Source of the DNA: Flavobacterium johnsoniae
GTDB taxonomy: Bacteria; Bacteroidota; Bacteroidia; Flavobacteriales; Flavobacteriaceae
DNA: 64,000 nucleotides
Direction of reading: 5' to 3'
Assembly (NCBI RefSeq): GCF_001879205.1
Contig: NZ_MLFK01000001.1
Coordinates: 124,001-188,000, forward strand
The notes beneath the pieces were generated by a model, which was not told the origin of the DNA, did no database searches, and saw nothing but the letters and a program-made list of their open reading frames with translations. The position numbers and the translations under genes are program-made. The first letter of the stretch is position 1. The number at the start of each line of letters is the position of its first letter. Shown in pieces: positions 41,672-50,278 of the stretch.

Positions 41672-42682
41672 ATGAAAACTTATACTACTCTCCGCCAAAA
41701 CTCAAGTCATTTTTACTTAATTGGATTACTGAGTTTTCTACTAGCATCGTGTGGTTCTTACCAAAATACATCCTATCATGACAATGATGGTGTATACAGT
41801 AATACTACCAACAGATATGCTCAAACAAATACCACAAACGCTAATAACCAATATAAAGATTACTTTAGATCGCTTCAGGATGACAATCAGCCAACTGAAA
41901 TTTTTACCGATGTAGACAATTACGGCAATTATTCAGATACTGACAGCACGCAAACTGCAGCTGTAGCCTATCCTGCATGGGGAAGCAGTAATTCTGAAGT
42001 TTCTGTAAACGTTTATTCTGACCCTGCATGGTCATTCGGATTTGGATTTGGATATCCATATTACGGATGGGGATATGGCGGTTATTGGGGAGCTGGCTGG
42101 GGATACCCGGGATACGCTTGGGGTTATCCGGGATACTGGGGTCCAGGATGGGGCTACCCAGGATATTGGGGACCTAGATACTATGGAAACTACTCATACA
42201 GCTATGGAAGAAGAGGATCTGCCGCTTATTATGGCAGCAGAAATTACGCTTCAAATAGAAACTACTATTCAAATAGAAATTTTGTAAACAGCAGAAGTTA
42301 TAACTCAAATAGAAATTTCACTAATAGAAGCAGTAGTTATACCACAAATAGAAATTATACTAACAGATCTAACAGTTACTCTGACTACAGAAGAGGTTCA
42401 TCTGTAAACGGAAGAACTTACAATAATAGTTCAAGCCCAAATTTCAGTAACAGAAGAAGCTATTCTCAAGGTCAGAACAACACTTATGATTATTCTAACA
42501 GAAGGTCATCTAGCGGTACAACCACAAACAGAAGCTACAACAACACTAACAGCAGCCCTTCGAGAACATACTCTCCTAGCCCTTCTCGTTCAATGAACAG
42601 TGGCGGCGGAAGCATGAGATCGTCTGGAGGCGGTGGAGGCGGTGGAAGATCGTACGGCGGAGGCGGAGGCGGAAGAAGGTAA
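41672..42682 (+). CDS. Low-complexity lipoprotein rich in Gly, Tyr, Trp, Asn and Arg
   Basis: The 336-residue protein has a lipoprotein signal with lipobox LLASC (Cys27). A short ordered-looking part (30-115) precedes an aromatic block at about 120-170 built on repeats of GWGYPGYWGP, then a region of repeated SNRNF/TNRNY/RS units (180-300), and finally a poly-Gly tail (SGGGGGGGRSYGGGGGGRR). Similar lipoproteins are found in other Bacteroidota, but no function is known to me. The stickiness of aromatic and Arg residues suggests cell-envelope or matrix interactions; that is inference. An OmpP1/FadL gene follows after 53 bases. Confidence 0.8.
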   Translation: MKTYTTLRQNSSHFYLIGLLSFLLASCGSYQNTSYHDNDGVYSNTTNRYAQTNTTNANNQYKDYFRSLQDDNQPTEIFTDVDNYGNYSDTDSTQTAAVAYPAWGSSNSEVSVNVYSDPAWSFGFGFGYPYYGWGYGGYWGAGWGYPGYAWGYPGYWGPGWGYPGYWGPRYYGNYSYSYGRRGSAAYYGSRNYASNRNYYSNRNFVNSRSYNSNRNFTNRSSSYTTNRNYTNRSNSYSDYRRGSSVNGRTYNNSSSPNFSNRRSYSQGQNNTYDYSNRRSSSGTTTNRSYNNTNSSPSRTYSPSPSRSMNSGGGSMRSSGGGGGGGRSYGGGGGGRR

Positions 42683-42735
42683 CATTTTTTCCCTTTTGCA
42701 CATCTAAATACACTTACACATTAAAACTCACCAAA

Positions 42736-44241
42736 ATGAAAAAAATATTTCTCCTATTAATTACAGGACTAACTGTCAGCGTCTCATATTCTCAGGAAGT
42801 TTCTGATGCTGTTCGATTTGCACAAGATAACATTACCGGAACTGCAAGATTTAGAGCTATGAGCGGTGCTTTTGGAGCCGTAGGTGGTGACCTTTCTGCA
42901 ATAACAGTGAACCCGGCGGGATCGGCTATTTTCAACAATAATCAGGTTGGAGTAACATTAAGCAATCAAAATATTGTTAATGATTCTAAATATTTCAGTA
43001 ATAATCAAACACAAGACAAAGACAACTCCTTTATCCTAAATCAGGCGGGTGGTATTTTTGTTTTTAAAGACGGAAACCCGAATAACGGATGGAATAAAAT
43101 TGCCATTGGAGCTAGTTATGAAAACACCAATAATTTCAATAGCAACACTTTTACTTCTGGAAAAAACCTAAACAATTCTATAGCAAACTATTTCGTAGAT
43201 TACGCTAACGGAATTCCTTTAGGAGACATAAAAGGCATATCCTATAGAGATCAATTTTTTGATGAACAACAAGCTTATTTTGGATATTATGGAAAAGTAA
43301 TTATTCCTAATACCGAAAATAACAACAACACACAATACAAATCTAATGTCCCTTCCGGCAGTGGTTACATTCAAGAAAATGAAATTTACACCCGAGGATA
43401 TAACAGCAAATTAAGCTTCAACATAGCCACATCATATAAAGATCGTATTTATTTGGGAGCTAATTTAAACGTACACATTACTGACTTTAGAAGATCAAGC
43501 AGTTTTTTTGAATACAACAACAGTCCACTTACTCCAACAGAAACGATTTCTGAAATAAGATTCAACAATGAGTTATACACTTATGGAAATGGATTCTCTT
43601 TTCAATTAGGAGCAATTGCAAAAGTAACAGATGCATTTAGGCTCGGTATAGCCTATGAATCAAATACGTGGTATGAACTTTATGATGAACTTTCACAAAG
43701 TCTATACACAACAACGGAAACTACAGGTGGACCGATTAATTATTACGATGTTAATCCTAATGTTATTAATGTATACGATTCTTACACATTACAAACGCCT
43801 GGAAAAGTAACTTTTAGTGCCGCTTATGTATTTGGAAAATCAGGTTTACTTAGTATCGATTATGCTATTAAAGACTACAGCAATACTAAATACAAACCAA
43901 CAAGTGACGAAGCTTTTAGAAGAACTAACAGCGCCATGAACAGCCAACTTACCAGCAACGGCGAATTAAGAGTTGGTGCCGAGTACAAAATAAAACAATT
44001 AAGCCTTCGCGGCGGTTATCGCTTTGAAGGAAGTCCTTATAAAGATGGAACTACAATTGGAGACACAAACAGTTTTTCTGCTGGTTTAGGTTATAATTTT
44101 GGAGGAACCAAACTTGATTTAGCTTATTCGTATTTAGAAAGAAAATCGAGCCAGCCTTTATTTAGCAGAGGATTTACTGACGCAGCAAACATTACCTCAA
44201 AATTGAATAATGTTTCTCTGACTTTATTATTTGAATTGTAA
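42736..44241 (+). CDS. OmpP1/FadL-family outer-membrane protein
   Basis: The 501-residue protein has a signal peptide (ends near SYSQ) and the FadL-like start ARFRAMSGAFGAVGGDLSAITVNPAGSA in part, with the conserved NPAG. A beta-barrel follows with C-terminal LSLRGGYRFEGSPY and a final aromatic-poor LTLLFEL. Such channels take up hydrophobic compounds in proteobacteria; in Bacteroidota the role is not established. It is probably co-transcribed with the lipoprotein upstream and is followed by a terminator. Confidence 0.88.
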   Translation: MKKIFLLLITGLTVSVSYSQEVSDAVRFAQDNITGTARFRAMSGAFGAVGGDLSAITVNPAGSAIFNNNQVGVTLSNQNIVNDSKYFSNNQTQDKDNSFILNQAGGIFVFKDGNPNNGWNKIAIGASYENTNNFNSNTFTSGKNLNNSIANYFVDYANGIPLGDIKGISYRDQFFDEQQAYFGYYGKVIIPNTENNNNTQYKSNVPSGSGYIQENEIYTRGYNSKLSFNIATSYKDRIYLGANLNVHITDFRRSSSFFEYNNSPLTPTETISEIRFNNELYTYGNGFSFQLGAIAKVTDAFRLGIAYESNTWYELYDELSQSLYTTTETTGGPINYYDVNPNVINVYDSYTLQTPGKVTFSAAYVFGKSGLLSIDYAIKDYSNTKYKPTSDEAFRRTNSAMNSQLTSNGELRVGAEYKIKQLSLRGGYRFEGSPYKDGTTIGDTNSFSAGLGYNFGGTKLDLAYSYLERKSSQPLFSRGFTDAANITSKLNNVSLTLLFEL

Positions 44242-44263
44242 TTAAGAATAAATAGATGTATGG

Positions 44264-44300
44264 AAATTTCCGTCAGGTGTTACTTGGCGGATTTTTTTTA
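44264..44300 (+). terminator. Terminator after the FadL-like gene
   Basis: TCCGTCA (44269-44275) pairs with TGGCGGA (44285-44291) with one G-T pair, extended by A/T pairs and followed by eight T. Confidence 0.75.
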
Positions 44301-44436
44301 GCCCCAAATAGTCCTGATGATCCTTTTCTAACTTCTTTGCAAGATAAAAAATAACGAATCCTAAAATTTCGGCGGCATAGCTTCATAAAAAACATCTAAA
44401 TGAATGGGAAACAAGCCGTGTTTGAATAAAAAAGTG

Positions 44437-44444
44437 TAATTTTG
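44437..44444 (+). promoter_or_regulatory. Putative promoter -7 element of rimO
   Basis: TAATTTTG matches TAnnTTTG 19 bases before the rimO start codon. Confidence 0.55.
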
Positions 44445-44463
44445 CACTCCAATTTATAAAAGT

Positions 44464-45774
44464 ATGAGAACCAAGTCTTTAAAAAAGAACAAAATTAACG
44501 TAATCACTCTTGGGTGTTCAAAAAATGTATATGATAGTGAAGTGCTTATGGGTCAGCTTCGTGCAAACGGAAAAGAAGTTACCCACGAAGCAACCAAGGA
44601 TGAAGGAAACATTATTGTAATAAACACTTGCGGTTTTATTGATAATGCAAAAGCAGAGTCAGTAAATATGATTTTGGAGTATGCTGATAAAAAAGACAAG
44701 GGATTAGTTGATAAAGTTTTCGTGACCGGATGTTTATCTGAACGTTACAGACCTGACTTAGAAAAAGAGATCCCAAATGTAGATCAATATTTTGGTACAA
44801 CTGAATTACCTCAGTTATTAAAAGCATTAGGCGCTGACTATAAACATGAATTATTAGGAGAAAGATTAACCACAACTCCTAAAAATTATGCTTACTTAAA
44901 AATCGCAGAAGGATGCGACAGACCTTGTAGTTTCTGTGCAATTCCATTAATGCGCGGCTCTCATGTTTCGCAGCCAATTGAAAAATTAGTAAAAGAAGCA
45001 CAAGGTTTAGCAAAAAATGGCGTTAAAGAATTAATACTAATTGCTCAGGATTTAACTTATTATGGTTTAGACCTATATAAAAAGAGAAATCTTGCTGAAT
45101 TATTAGAAGCTTTAGCAAAAGTTGAAGGAATTGAATGGATTAGATTGCATTATGCTTATCCTACCGGTTTCCCAATGGATGTTTTAGAATTAATGAAACG
45201 CGAGCCTAAAATTTGTAATTATATCGATATTCCATTGCAGCATATTTCAGATTCTATTTTGAAATCAATGCGCCGCGGGACAACTCAGGCAAAAACGACT
45301 CAGTTATTAAAAGATTTCCGTGCAGCGGTTCCGGGAATGGCAATTAGAACAACTCTAATTGTAGGATACCCAGGAGAAACACAGGAAGATTTTGAGATTT
45401 TGAAAGATTTCGTTCAGGAAATGAAGTTTGACAGAATGGGATGTTTTGCTTATTCTCATGAAGAAAATACGCATGCTTATTTATTAGAAGATAATGTTCC
45501 GGACGATGTTAAGCAGGCAAGAGCAAATGAAATCATGGAATTACAATCTCAAATTTCATGGGATTTGAACCAAGAGAAAGTAGGAGAGGTATTTAGATGT
45601 ATTATTGACAGAAAAGAAGGTGCTCATTTTGTGGGAAGAACAGAATTTGACAGCCCGGATGTAGATAATGAAGTTTTAATTGACGCTTCTAAACATTATG
45701 TAAAAACAGGAGAATTTGTTAATATCAAGATAATTGAAGCAACAGAATTTGATTTATACGGAGAACCTGCTTAA
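44464..45774 (+). CDS. rimO: Ribosomal protein S12 methylthiotransferase RimO
   Basis: The 436-residue radical SAM enzyme has an N-terminal UPF0004 domain with cysteines in LGCSKNVYDSE, INTCGFI and VTGCLSERY (binding one 4Fe-4S cluster), the radical SAM motif CDRPCSFCAIP near 149-159, and a C-terminal TRAM domain. It methylthiolates an aspartate of ribosomal protein S12. The motif GTTELPQL and RGSHVSQPIEKL separate it from MiaB. Length is standard. Confidence 0.96.
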   Translation: MRTKSLKKNKINVITLGCSKNVYDSEVLMGQLRANGKEVTHEATKDEGNIIVINTCGFIDNAKAESVNMILEYADKKDKGLVDKVFVTGCLSERYRPDLEKEIPNVDQYFGTTELPQLLKALGADYKHELLGERLTTTPKNYAYLKIAEGCDRPCSFCAIPLMRGSHVSQPIEKLVKEAQGLAKNGVKELILIAQDLTYYGLDLYKKRNLAELLEALAKVEGIEWIRLHYAYPTGFPMDVLELMKREPKICNYIDIPLQHISDSILKSMRRGTTQAKTTQLLKDFRAAVPGMAIRTTLIVGYPGETQEDFEILKDFVQEMKFDRMGCFAYSHEENTHAYLLEDNVPDDVKQARANEIMELQSQISWDLNQEKVGEVFRCIIDRKEGAHFVGRTEFDSPDVDNEVLIDASKHYVKTGEFVNIKIIEATEFDLYGEPA

Positions 45775-45814
45775 ATTTACCATAAACAATTGCTAACTTA
45801 GACACAACTACTTT

Positions 45815-46366
45815 ATGAAACCTATACAAAACTTAATTATTTTGGTTTTCACTTTATTCTGCTTCAATTCTGTTTCAGCTCAGTACGGGAACGGATATGG
45901 AAATGGTTATGGAAATGGCTACGGCGGCGGATACGGCGGAAGAGGCAGCGGAATGGGAATGGATAGAAGCATGATGCAGGGACCGCAGCAAAATACAAGT
46001 AAACCAAAAGAAATACCTGTAGAAGAAACTGCTGCAAAAATTGTAGACGAAATGAAACCGGTAGTTAATCTGGACGAGCTTCAAACAATTGCGATTACAA
46101 ATGTTTTTGCTGACAGTTTAAGAGAGCAAGGTATTCTTTTAAAAAATGAAAACAGCAGTCAAGATCAGAAAATGGAGCAAATGAAAGCTCTAAAAGAAAG
46201 TATGACAAAAAAGATAACGGCATTTTTGAATCCGGACCAGATCCCGAAATACACCAATTTCATGGATAATTTTAAAGAGATCAAAAAGACAAAATCAAAA
46301 AAGAAAAAAGATAAAGATAAAGACAACAAAGAAGAAGAAAAACCAACTGAGAAAACTCTGGAATAA
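45815..46366 (+). CDS. Secreted protein with Gly-Asn-Gly-Tyr repeats and Lys-rich tail
   Basis: The 183-residue protein has a signal peptide (ends at VSAQ), a short repeat block YGNGYGNGYGNGYGGGYGG followed by RGSGMGMDRSMM, then a helical part with LDELQTIAITNVFADSLREQ and FLNPDQIPKYTNFMDNF, and a highly charged tail (KKTKSKKKKDKDKDNKEEEK). The helical part resembles Spy/CpxP-like or DUF-type periplasmic helices where an NPDQxxKYxxF motif is common. It lies 40 bases after rimO. Function unknown. Confidence 0.75.
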   Translation: MKPIQNLIILVFTLFCFNSVSAQYGNGYGNGYGNGYGGGYGGRGSGMGMDRSMMQGPQQNTSKPKEIPVEETAAKIVDEMKPVVNLDELQTIAITNVFADSLREQGILLKNENSSQDQKMEQMKALKESMTKKITAFLNPDQIPKYTNFMDNFKEIKKTKSKKKKDKDKDNKEEEKPTEKTLE

Positions 46367-46397
46367 TTGTTCTAAACTTCATAAAATGTAAACTATT

Positions 46398-47303
46398 ATG
46401 GTAAGAAAACATTTTTGTTATCTGATTTTAGCAATTATCATTACTTCTTGCTCGACAAATCCTTATAAAACTACTGAAAAAGCATACGATCAGCAGTTAA
46501 AAACTTTAGAAAATCAAATTACAAGTAAAGAAGCAAAAGCAATACCACCGGTAAGTCCGTTGATTATTGATACTACCTATGCTTCACAACTTGGCATTAT
46601 AAAAGATACTTTATCTAAAACAGGGTCTACGGCTTTATTAAACGGGATTAGTACAGAATGGATTGGTACTGTTAATTTTAATTTAAGAAAACCAAGTTTT
46701 GTAATTATTCATCATACCGCTCAGGATTCTTTACAGCAAACAGTAAGTACATTTACCAAAACCAAAACTCAGGTTAGTGCCCACTACATTATTTCAGAAA
46801 ATGGAAAAGTGGTTCAGATGCTAAATGATTATTTGAGAGCGTGGCATGCAGGAAATTCGACTTGGGGAAAAAATACAGATTTAAATTCTTCATCCATTGG
46901 AATTGAGCTTGACAACAATGGCTTCAAACCTTTTACAGAAGCACAAATCAGCAGTTTGGTAGCATTATTAACGAAATTGAAAAAAGATTATAATATCCCA
47001 ACTCAAAACTTTCTAGGACATGCTGATATTGCACCCGGAAGAAAACAAGATCCAAGCGCCTTATTTCCTTGGAAAACGTTAGCAGAAAAAGGTTTTGGAA
47101 TTTGGCCGGACGCAGTTCTTGAAGAAGCTCCTTTTGATTTTAAAATTGAACCGGCATTGCGAATTATTGGGTATAATACTAAAAATTTAAGTGCAGCAAT
47201 TCAGGCTTTCAAATTACATTACATTCAGACTGATGCAACTTCTACTTTAGACAGAAAAACAATCGATACTATTTACTCTATTTACAAAAAACAAGTTCAG
47301 TAA
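46398..47303 (+). CDS. N-acetylmuramoyl-L-alanine amidase (Amidase_2/PGRP-type) lipoprotein
   Basis: The 301-residue protein has a lipoprotein signal (IIITSC, Cys18) and an Amidase_2 domain at about 95-235 with the zinc ligands in FVIIHHTAQDS and LGHADIAPGRKQDPSALFPW, plus SAHYIISENGKVVQM and AWHAGNSTWG. It cleaves the bond between N-acetylmuramic acid and the stem peptide, as AmiD of E. coli does, and probably serves in peptidoglycan recycling. The remaining C-terminal part is a peptidoglycan-binding-like helical region (GYNTKNLSAAIQAFKLHY). It lies 31 bases after the upstream gene. Confidence 0.92.
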   Translation: MVRKHFCYLILAIIITSCSTNPYKTTEKAYDQQLKTLENQITSKEAKAIPPVSPLIIDTTYASQLGIIKDTLSKTGSTALLNGISTEWIGTVNFNLRKPSFVIIHHTAQDSLQQTVSTFTKTKTQVSAHYIISENGKVVQMLNDYLRAWHAGNSTWGKNTDLNSSSIGIELDNNGFKPFTEAQISSLVALLTKLKKDYNIPTQNFLGHADIAPGRKQDPSALFPWKTLAEKGFGIWPDAVLEEAPFDFKIEPALRIIGYNTKNLSAAIQAFKLHYIQTDATSTLDRKTIDTIYSIYKKQVQ

Positions 47304-47325
47304 TAGTCTGATTTAAAAAAAATAC

Positions 47326-47365
47326 AAAGCGCATTTCTAATCTTTTGAAATGCGCTTTTTTTATT
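47326..47365 (+). terminator. Terminator after the amidase gene
   Basis: A perfect 12-bp stem (47326-47337 with 47347-47358, arm AAAGCGCATTTC) is followed by a T run. The rest of the gap up to 47560 shows no gene. Confidence 0.9.
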
Positions 47366-47561
47366 TAATAATCAAAGTACTAGAAAATTAATTTCAAGAA
47401 AAGCGCATTAAAAATACCTCTCTTCAATTCTAAATCTTATTAAAGAATCTCTGTTAGCTTCTTTAAAAAAAATGCGTTCTAGCGTATCTCAACAGCTCGT
47501 TCCATTCACCTCCATCCTTTTGAACAGCCCGAAACTTTAAATCTGAAAATTGTCACTCAAT

Positions 47562-47600
47562 AAAAAAGCTGCCAAAACATTAATATGTTTCGACAGCTCC
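47562..47600 (-). terminator. Terminator of the porin gene
   Basis: Bases 47567-47580 pair with 47585-47598 with two wobble or mismatched positions; on the minus strand six T follow the stem. Confidence 0.75.
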
Positions 47601-47630
47601 AAAAAAAAAAAAAAATATCAATCTTTATCT

Positions 47631-48722
47631 CTAGAAAGAGTATGTTGTAGCAATTAAGGCAAAGAATGAACCTCCTGTTGGGGCAGCATCTTTATCTAAA
47701 AAGATATCTTCAGAAGCAGCATCGTATCTTAATTCAGGAATGATCGTTAACTTTCCTACTTTGTAATTTAATGAAACTGTATTTGCAAATACATTTGATC
47801 CTGTTAGTGTTCCTAAACTTGGAGCAGCGTCTTTTGCATCAAAATATTCCATTCTGTATGCCAAAAGCAAAGACGGGCTGAATGAATAATTAGCGTATCC
47901 TACTAATGAAAACCAATCACCATCTAAAGTGCTGTCGAAATCATTTTTAGTTTTAGCATAAGTTGCATTAAATCCAAGTGCGAAACTATCACTTATTGTT
48001 TTAGAAGCCACTAAATCAAATTGAGTTTTATTCTCGTCTGATACTGGTATTGTACTGCCAGGTATTGGATTTGTACTTCCAGATGTAAAGTTCAAATAAG
48101 CACTTCCTGTTTCACCAATATATCCTAATTGTCCGATATACGTTTTTTGTGTTGAACCTGCATCCATAGCAGATTTAAAATCAGTTGGATTCGTTATACC
48201 AAACATCGCTGTAAATTTACCCGATGTATATTGGGCTTTTACCCCTGTATTAAAGAATGGCCCATAAGAAAAAGCATAAGACATACTATAGTTTTTATTA
48301 TCTACGGCATCTAAAACTTCATACCCAATGTGTGTACCAAAACTACCTGCAACGACTTTAAATTTGTCTGTGATCTGATACGTGAAAAATAATTGTTTAA
48401 TTAAAAATTTAGCATTTATATCTTTATCTGTTGTTTCATTATATGAAAATTCTCCTGCTCTTTTTCCGAAGCCCAAGTCTACAAAAACAGATGCTTTTCC
48501 GAATGTATGACCTGCTTCTATCGAAGCCATTCCTAATTCAAACGAATCCTGAGAGTTGGTAAAGCTCGTTAATCCGTTCATTTGTTTAGAAAAATCATAT
48601 TTATAGTAAGCATCCGCAGACCCTCCCCAGGTAGTTGCCGGTGAAGTTTGCGTTTCATCTTCTTGTGCAAAAGAAAAAGAACTCGTTAACGTGGCAGCTA
48701 AAATGTAAAATACTTTTTTCAT
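47631..48722 (-). CDS. Outer-membrane beta-barrel protein (BBP2/porin-like)
   Basis: The 363-residue protein has a signal peptide (MKKVFYILAATLTSSFSFAQ) and a barrel of alternating strands, with WGGSADAYYKYDF at the start, ASVFVDLGFGKRAGEF near residue 78, and the C-terminal aromatic IATTYSF. It resembles the OmpL-like beta-barrel porin-2 family, which in Flavobacteria often lies beside ammonium transporter genes; none is present here. Transported solute unknown. The upstream gap of more than 500 bases is AT-rich and holds no evident gene. Confidence 0.82.
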   Translation of the reverse strand: MKKVFYILAATLTSSFSFAQEDETQTSPATTWGGSADAYYKYDFSKQMNGLTSFTNSQDSFELGMASIEAGHTFGKASVFVDLGFGKRAGEFSYNETTDKDINAKFLIKQLFFTYQITDKFKVVAGSFGTHIGYEVLDAVDNKNYSMSYAFSYGPFFNTGVKAQYTSGKFTAMFGITNPTDFKSAMDAGSTQKTYIGQLGYIGETGSAYLNFTSGSTNPIPGSTIPVSDENKTQFDLVASKTISDSFALGFNATYAKTKNDFDSTLDGDWFSLVGYANYSFSPSLLLAYRMEYFDAKDAAPSLGTLTGSNVFANTVSLNYKVGKLTIIPELRYDAASEDIFLDKDAAPTGGSFFALIATTYSF

Positions 48723-49250
48723 GTGTTAATTGGTTTTTAGTTATTAATTGATTTTGGTTAGTTAATCTTTTATATATCTAGTTTAATAGTATAAGTCATT
48801 TTTAAAACCCTGAATCTCCCCCTAAAACCTCTTCATTTTCATTAGCGAATTTATTAACTTTTGTATGAGTAGAATAATCCAAATCTACTTTTTTGACGTT
48901 TTGATTGAAGAATTATGGATTACAAAAATTAAATAACCAATAATCGTTATTTGACATTAATAGCGTTTTGTTTTTGAAAATTCAATAACATAAATTTTCA
49001 AAAACAGATAAAAAAATCAGGGTATAAACCATTTTTACAATTAAAAAACAAGACTAAAAGACAAAATTTACATTACAAAATAGCAACACCCTATAAAAAT
49101 TAAGGGGTATATTAAAAAATAATAAAAACACAAAAATAAAAACCACCAACCAATACCTCAAGCAGCCTAACAGCAACACCTCGCTAATTTCCTACAAAAA
49201 AAGAACAGTTGTTTTACATCAAAAGGCATGATAAGCTAAACATATAATTA
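48723..49250. other. Long AT-rich intergenic gap, no gene seen
   Basis: Reading frames here are short and of poor composition. The stretch is A-rich on the plus strand, with long adenine runs between 48990 and 49140. I find no RNA gene, no hairpin terminator apart from the one at 49266 and no exact TAnnTTTG near the porin start. It must contain the porin promoter and possibly an upstream regulatory site. Confidence 0.6.
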
Positions 49251-49262
49251 TGAATAAAAACA

Positions 49263-49296
49263 AAAAAAGCCTGCTCAAATTTGAGCAGGCTTTTAG
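49263..49296 (-). terminator. Terminator at the end of the GH27-GH5 transcript
   Basis: A perfect 28-bp palindrome (49266-49293, arm AAAGCCTGCTCAAA) is flanked by an A run on the plus strand, which is a T run on the minus strand. It lies just after the GH5 stop codon. Confidence 0.92.
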
Positions 49297-49311
49297 TTAT
49301 AATGAAGTATT

Positions 49312-50277
49312 TTATTCTTGTTTATTGTATCTTTTTAAAAACTCCCGAGCCTTTATCCCGGATTCTTTTAAATCTTCGTCTTTCCATTTCCCTTCTGATT
49401 TTGCTGTTTTTTTCAAAATAGAACATGTTTCCTCTTTATCCGAAACCGACCAGGTGATCCAGCTTAGTTTTTTTGCCTCCATCCAGTCAATGTATTCCTG
49501 CCACGCTTTTATATTTAAAGGTCCGTCTCCAGAAGCTTCCATTCCGGCAGACTCGGATATAAAGATTGGCAGACCTCTTTTTATAGCTTCATCTGTTCTA
49601 TCCCTTAGTTCTTTTCCATGCGTTGCTGCGTAAAAATGCATGGTATACATTATATTATTAAATCCCGAAATTGGATCTTCTGCCGGAAGATTAACATCTT
49701 GATCCCAATGCGGAGATCCAACCAGGATAATATTGTTTGGATCATTTTCTCTAATAACTTTAATTATCTCCTCTGCATAAGTTTTTACTTCCCACCAGGT
49801 TTCATAATCCGGTTCATTGAATACTTCATATATTATATTGGGATATTTAGAATACTTTTTAGACATCTCAGCAAAGAATTCCTTTGCTTCTTTTAAATTC
49901 ACGTTGTGGCTATGCCAATCGATAATAACATATATATCAGATTTAATAGCCCCATTTACAACAGCTTCAATTTTTTCTTTTGAAAATTGAGGATCTTTAT
50001 TATAAGAGTATTCTCCAAGTTCGATTCCCATCGCGGCACGAACCACATTACAGTTAAAATCTTTTTTCAGCCAGCTTACTGCTTTTTCGTTGTAAAACCT
50101 TGGCCACATACTGTGCCATCCAAAACTCAAGCCACGCAAAACTATTGGTTCATTGTTTTTATCTACTAATTGAGTTCCCAGAACACTTAGCTGTCCATGC
50201 TTTTTTACAAACTGCGCATTTGAAAAAGTACAAATCAGTAAAAAAGTAATTGTAATTAAATTTGTTTTTAACCTCAT
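49312..50277 (-). CDS. Glycoside hydrolase family 5 endo-enzyme (subfamily 2-like)
   Basis: The 321-residue secreted enzyme has a signal peptide (ends at SNAQ) and a single TIM-barrel domain: GLSFGWHSMWPRFYNE, VRAAMGIE, VIIDWHSHN, then YEVFNEPDYE with acid/base Glu155, YTMHFYAATHG, and IFISESAGMEASGDG with nucleophile Glu242. The layout matches GH5_2 endoglucanases of bacteria, but the usual SEWGTSDASG segment reads SESAGMEASG, so the tryptophan after the nucleophile is replaced. In this locus it probably cuts glucomannan or mannan. The gene starts one base after the GH27 stop, so the two are coupled. Confidence 0.88.
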   Translation of the reverse strand: MRLKTNLITITFLLICTFSNAQFVKKHGQLSVLGTQLVDKNNEPIVLRGLSFGWHSMWPRFYNEKAVSWLKKDFNCNVVRAAMGIELGEYSYNKDPQFSKEKIEAVVNGAIKSDIYVIIDWHSHNVNLKEAKEFFAEMSKKYSKYPNIIYEVFNEPDYETWWEVKTYAEEIIKVIRENDPNNIILVGSPHWDQDVNLPAEDPISGFNNIMYTMHFYAATHGKELRDRTDEAIKRGLPIFISESAGMEASGDGPLNIKAWQEYIDWMEAKKLSWITWSVSDKEETCSILKKTAKSEGKWKDEDLKESGIKAREFLKRYNKQE

Positions 50278-50278
50278 C

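Noticed and set aside
49250..49633. Open frame of 127 codons on the plus strand overlapping GH5 and its terminator
   Set aside because: It begins inside the terminator palindrome and runs antisense to conserved GH5 sequence.
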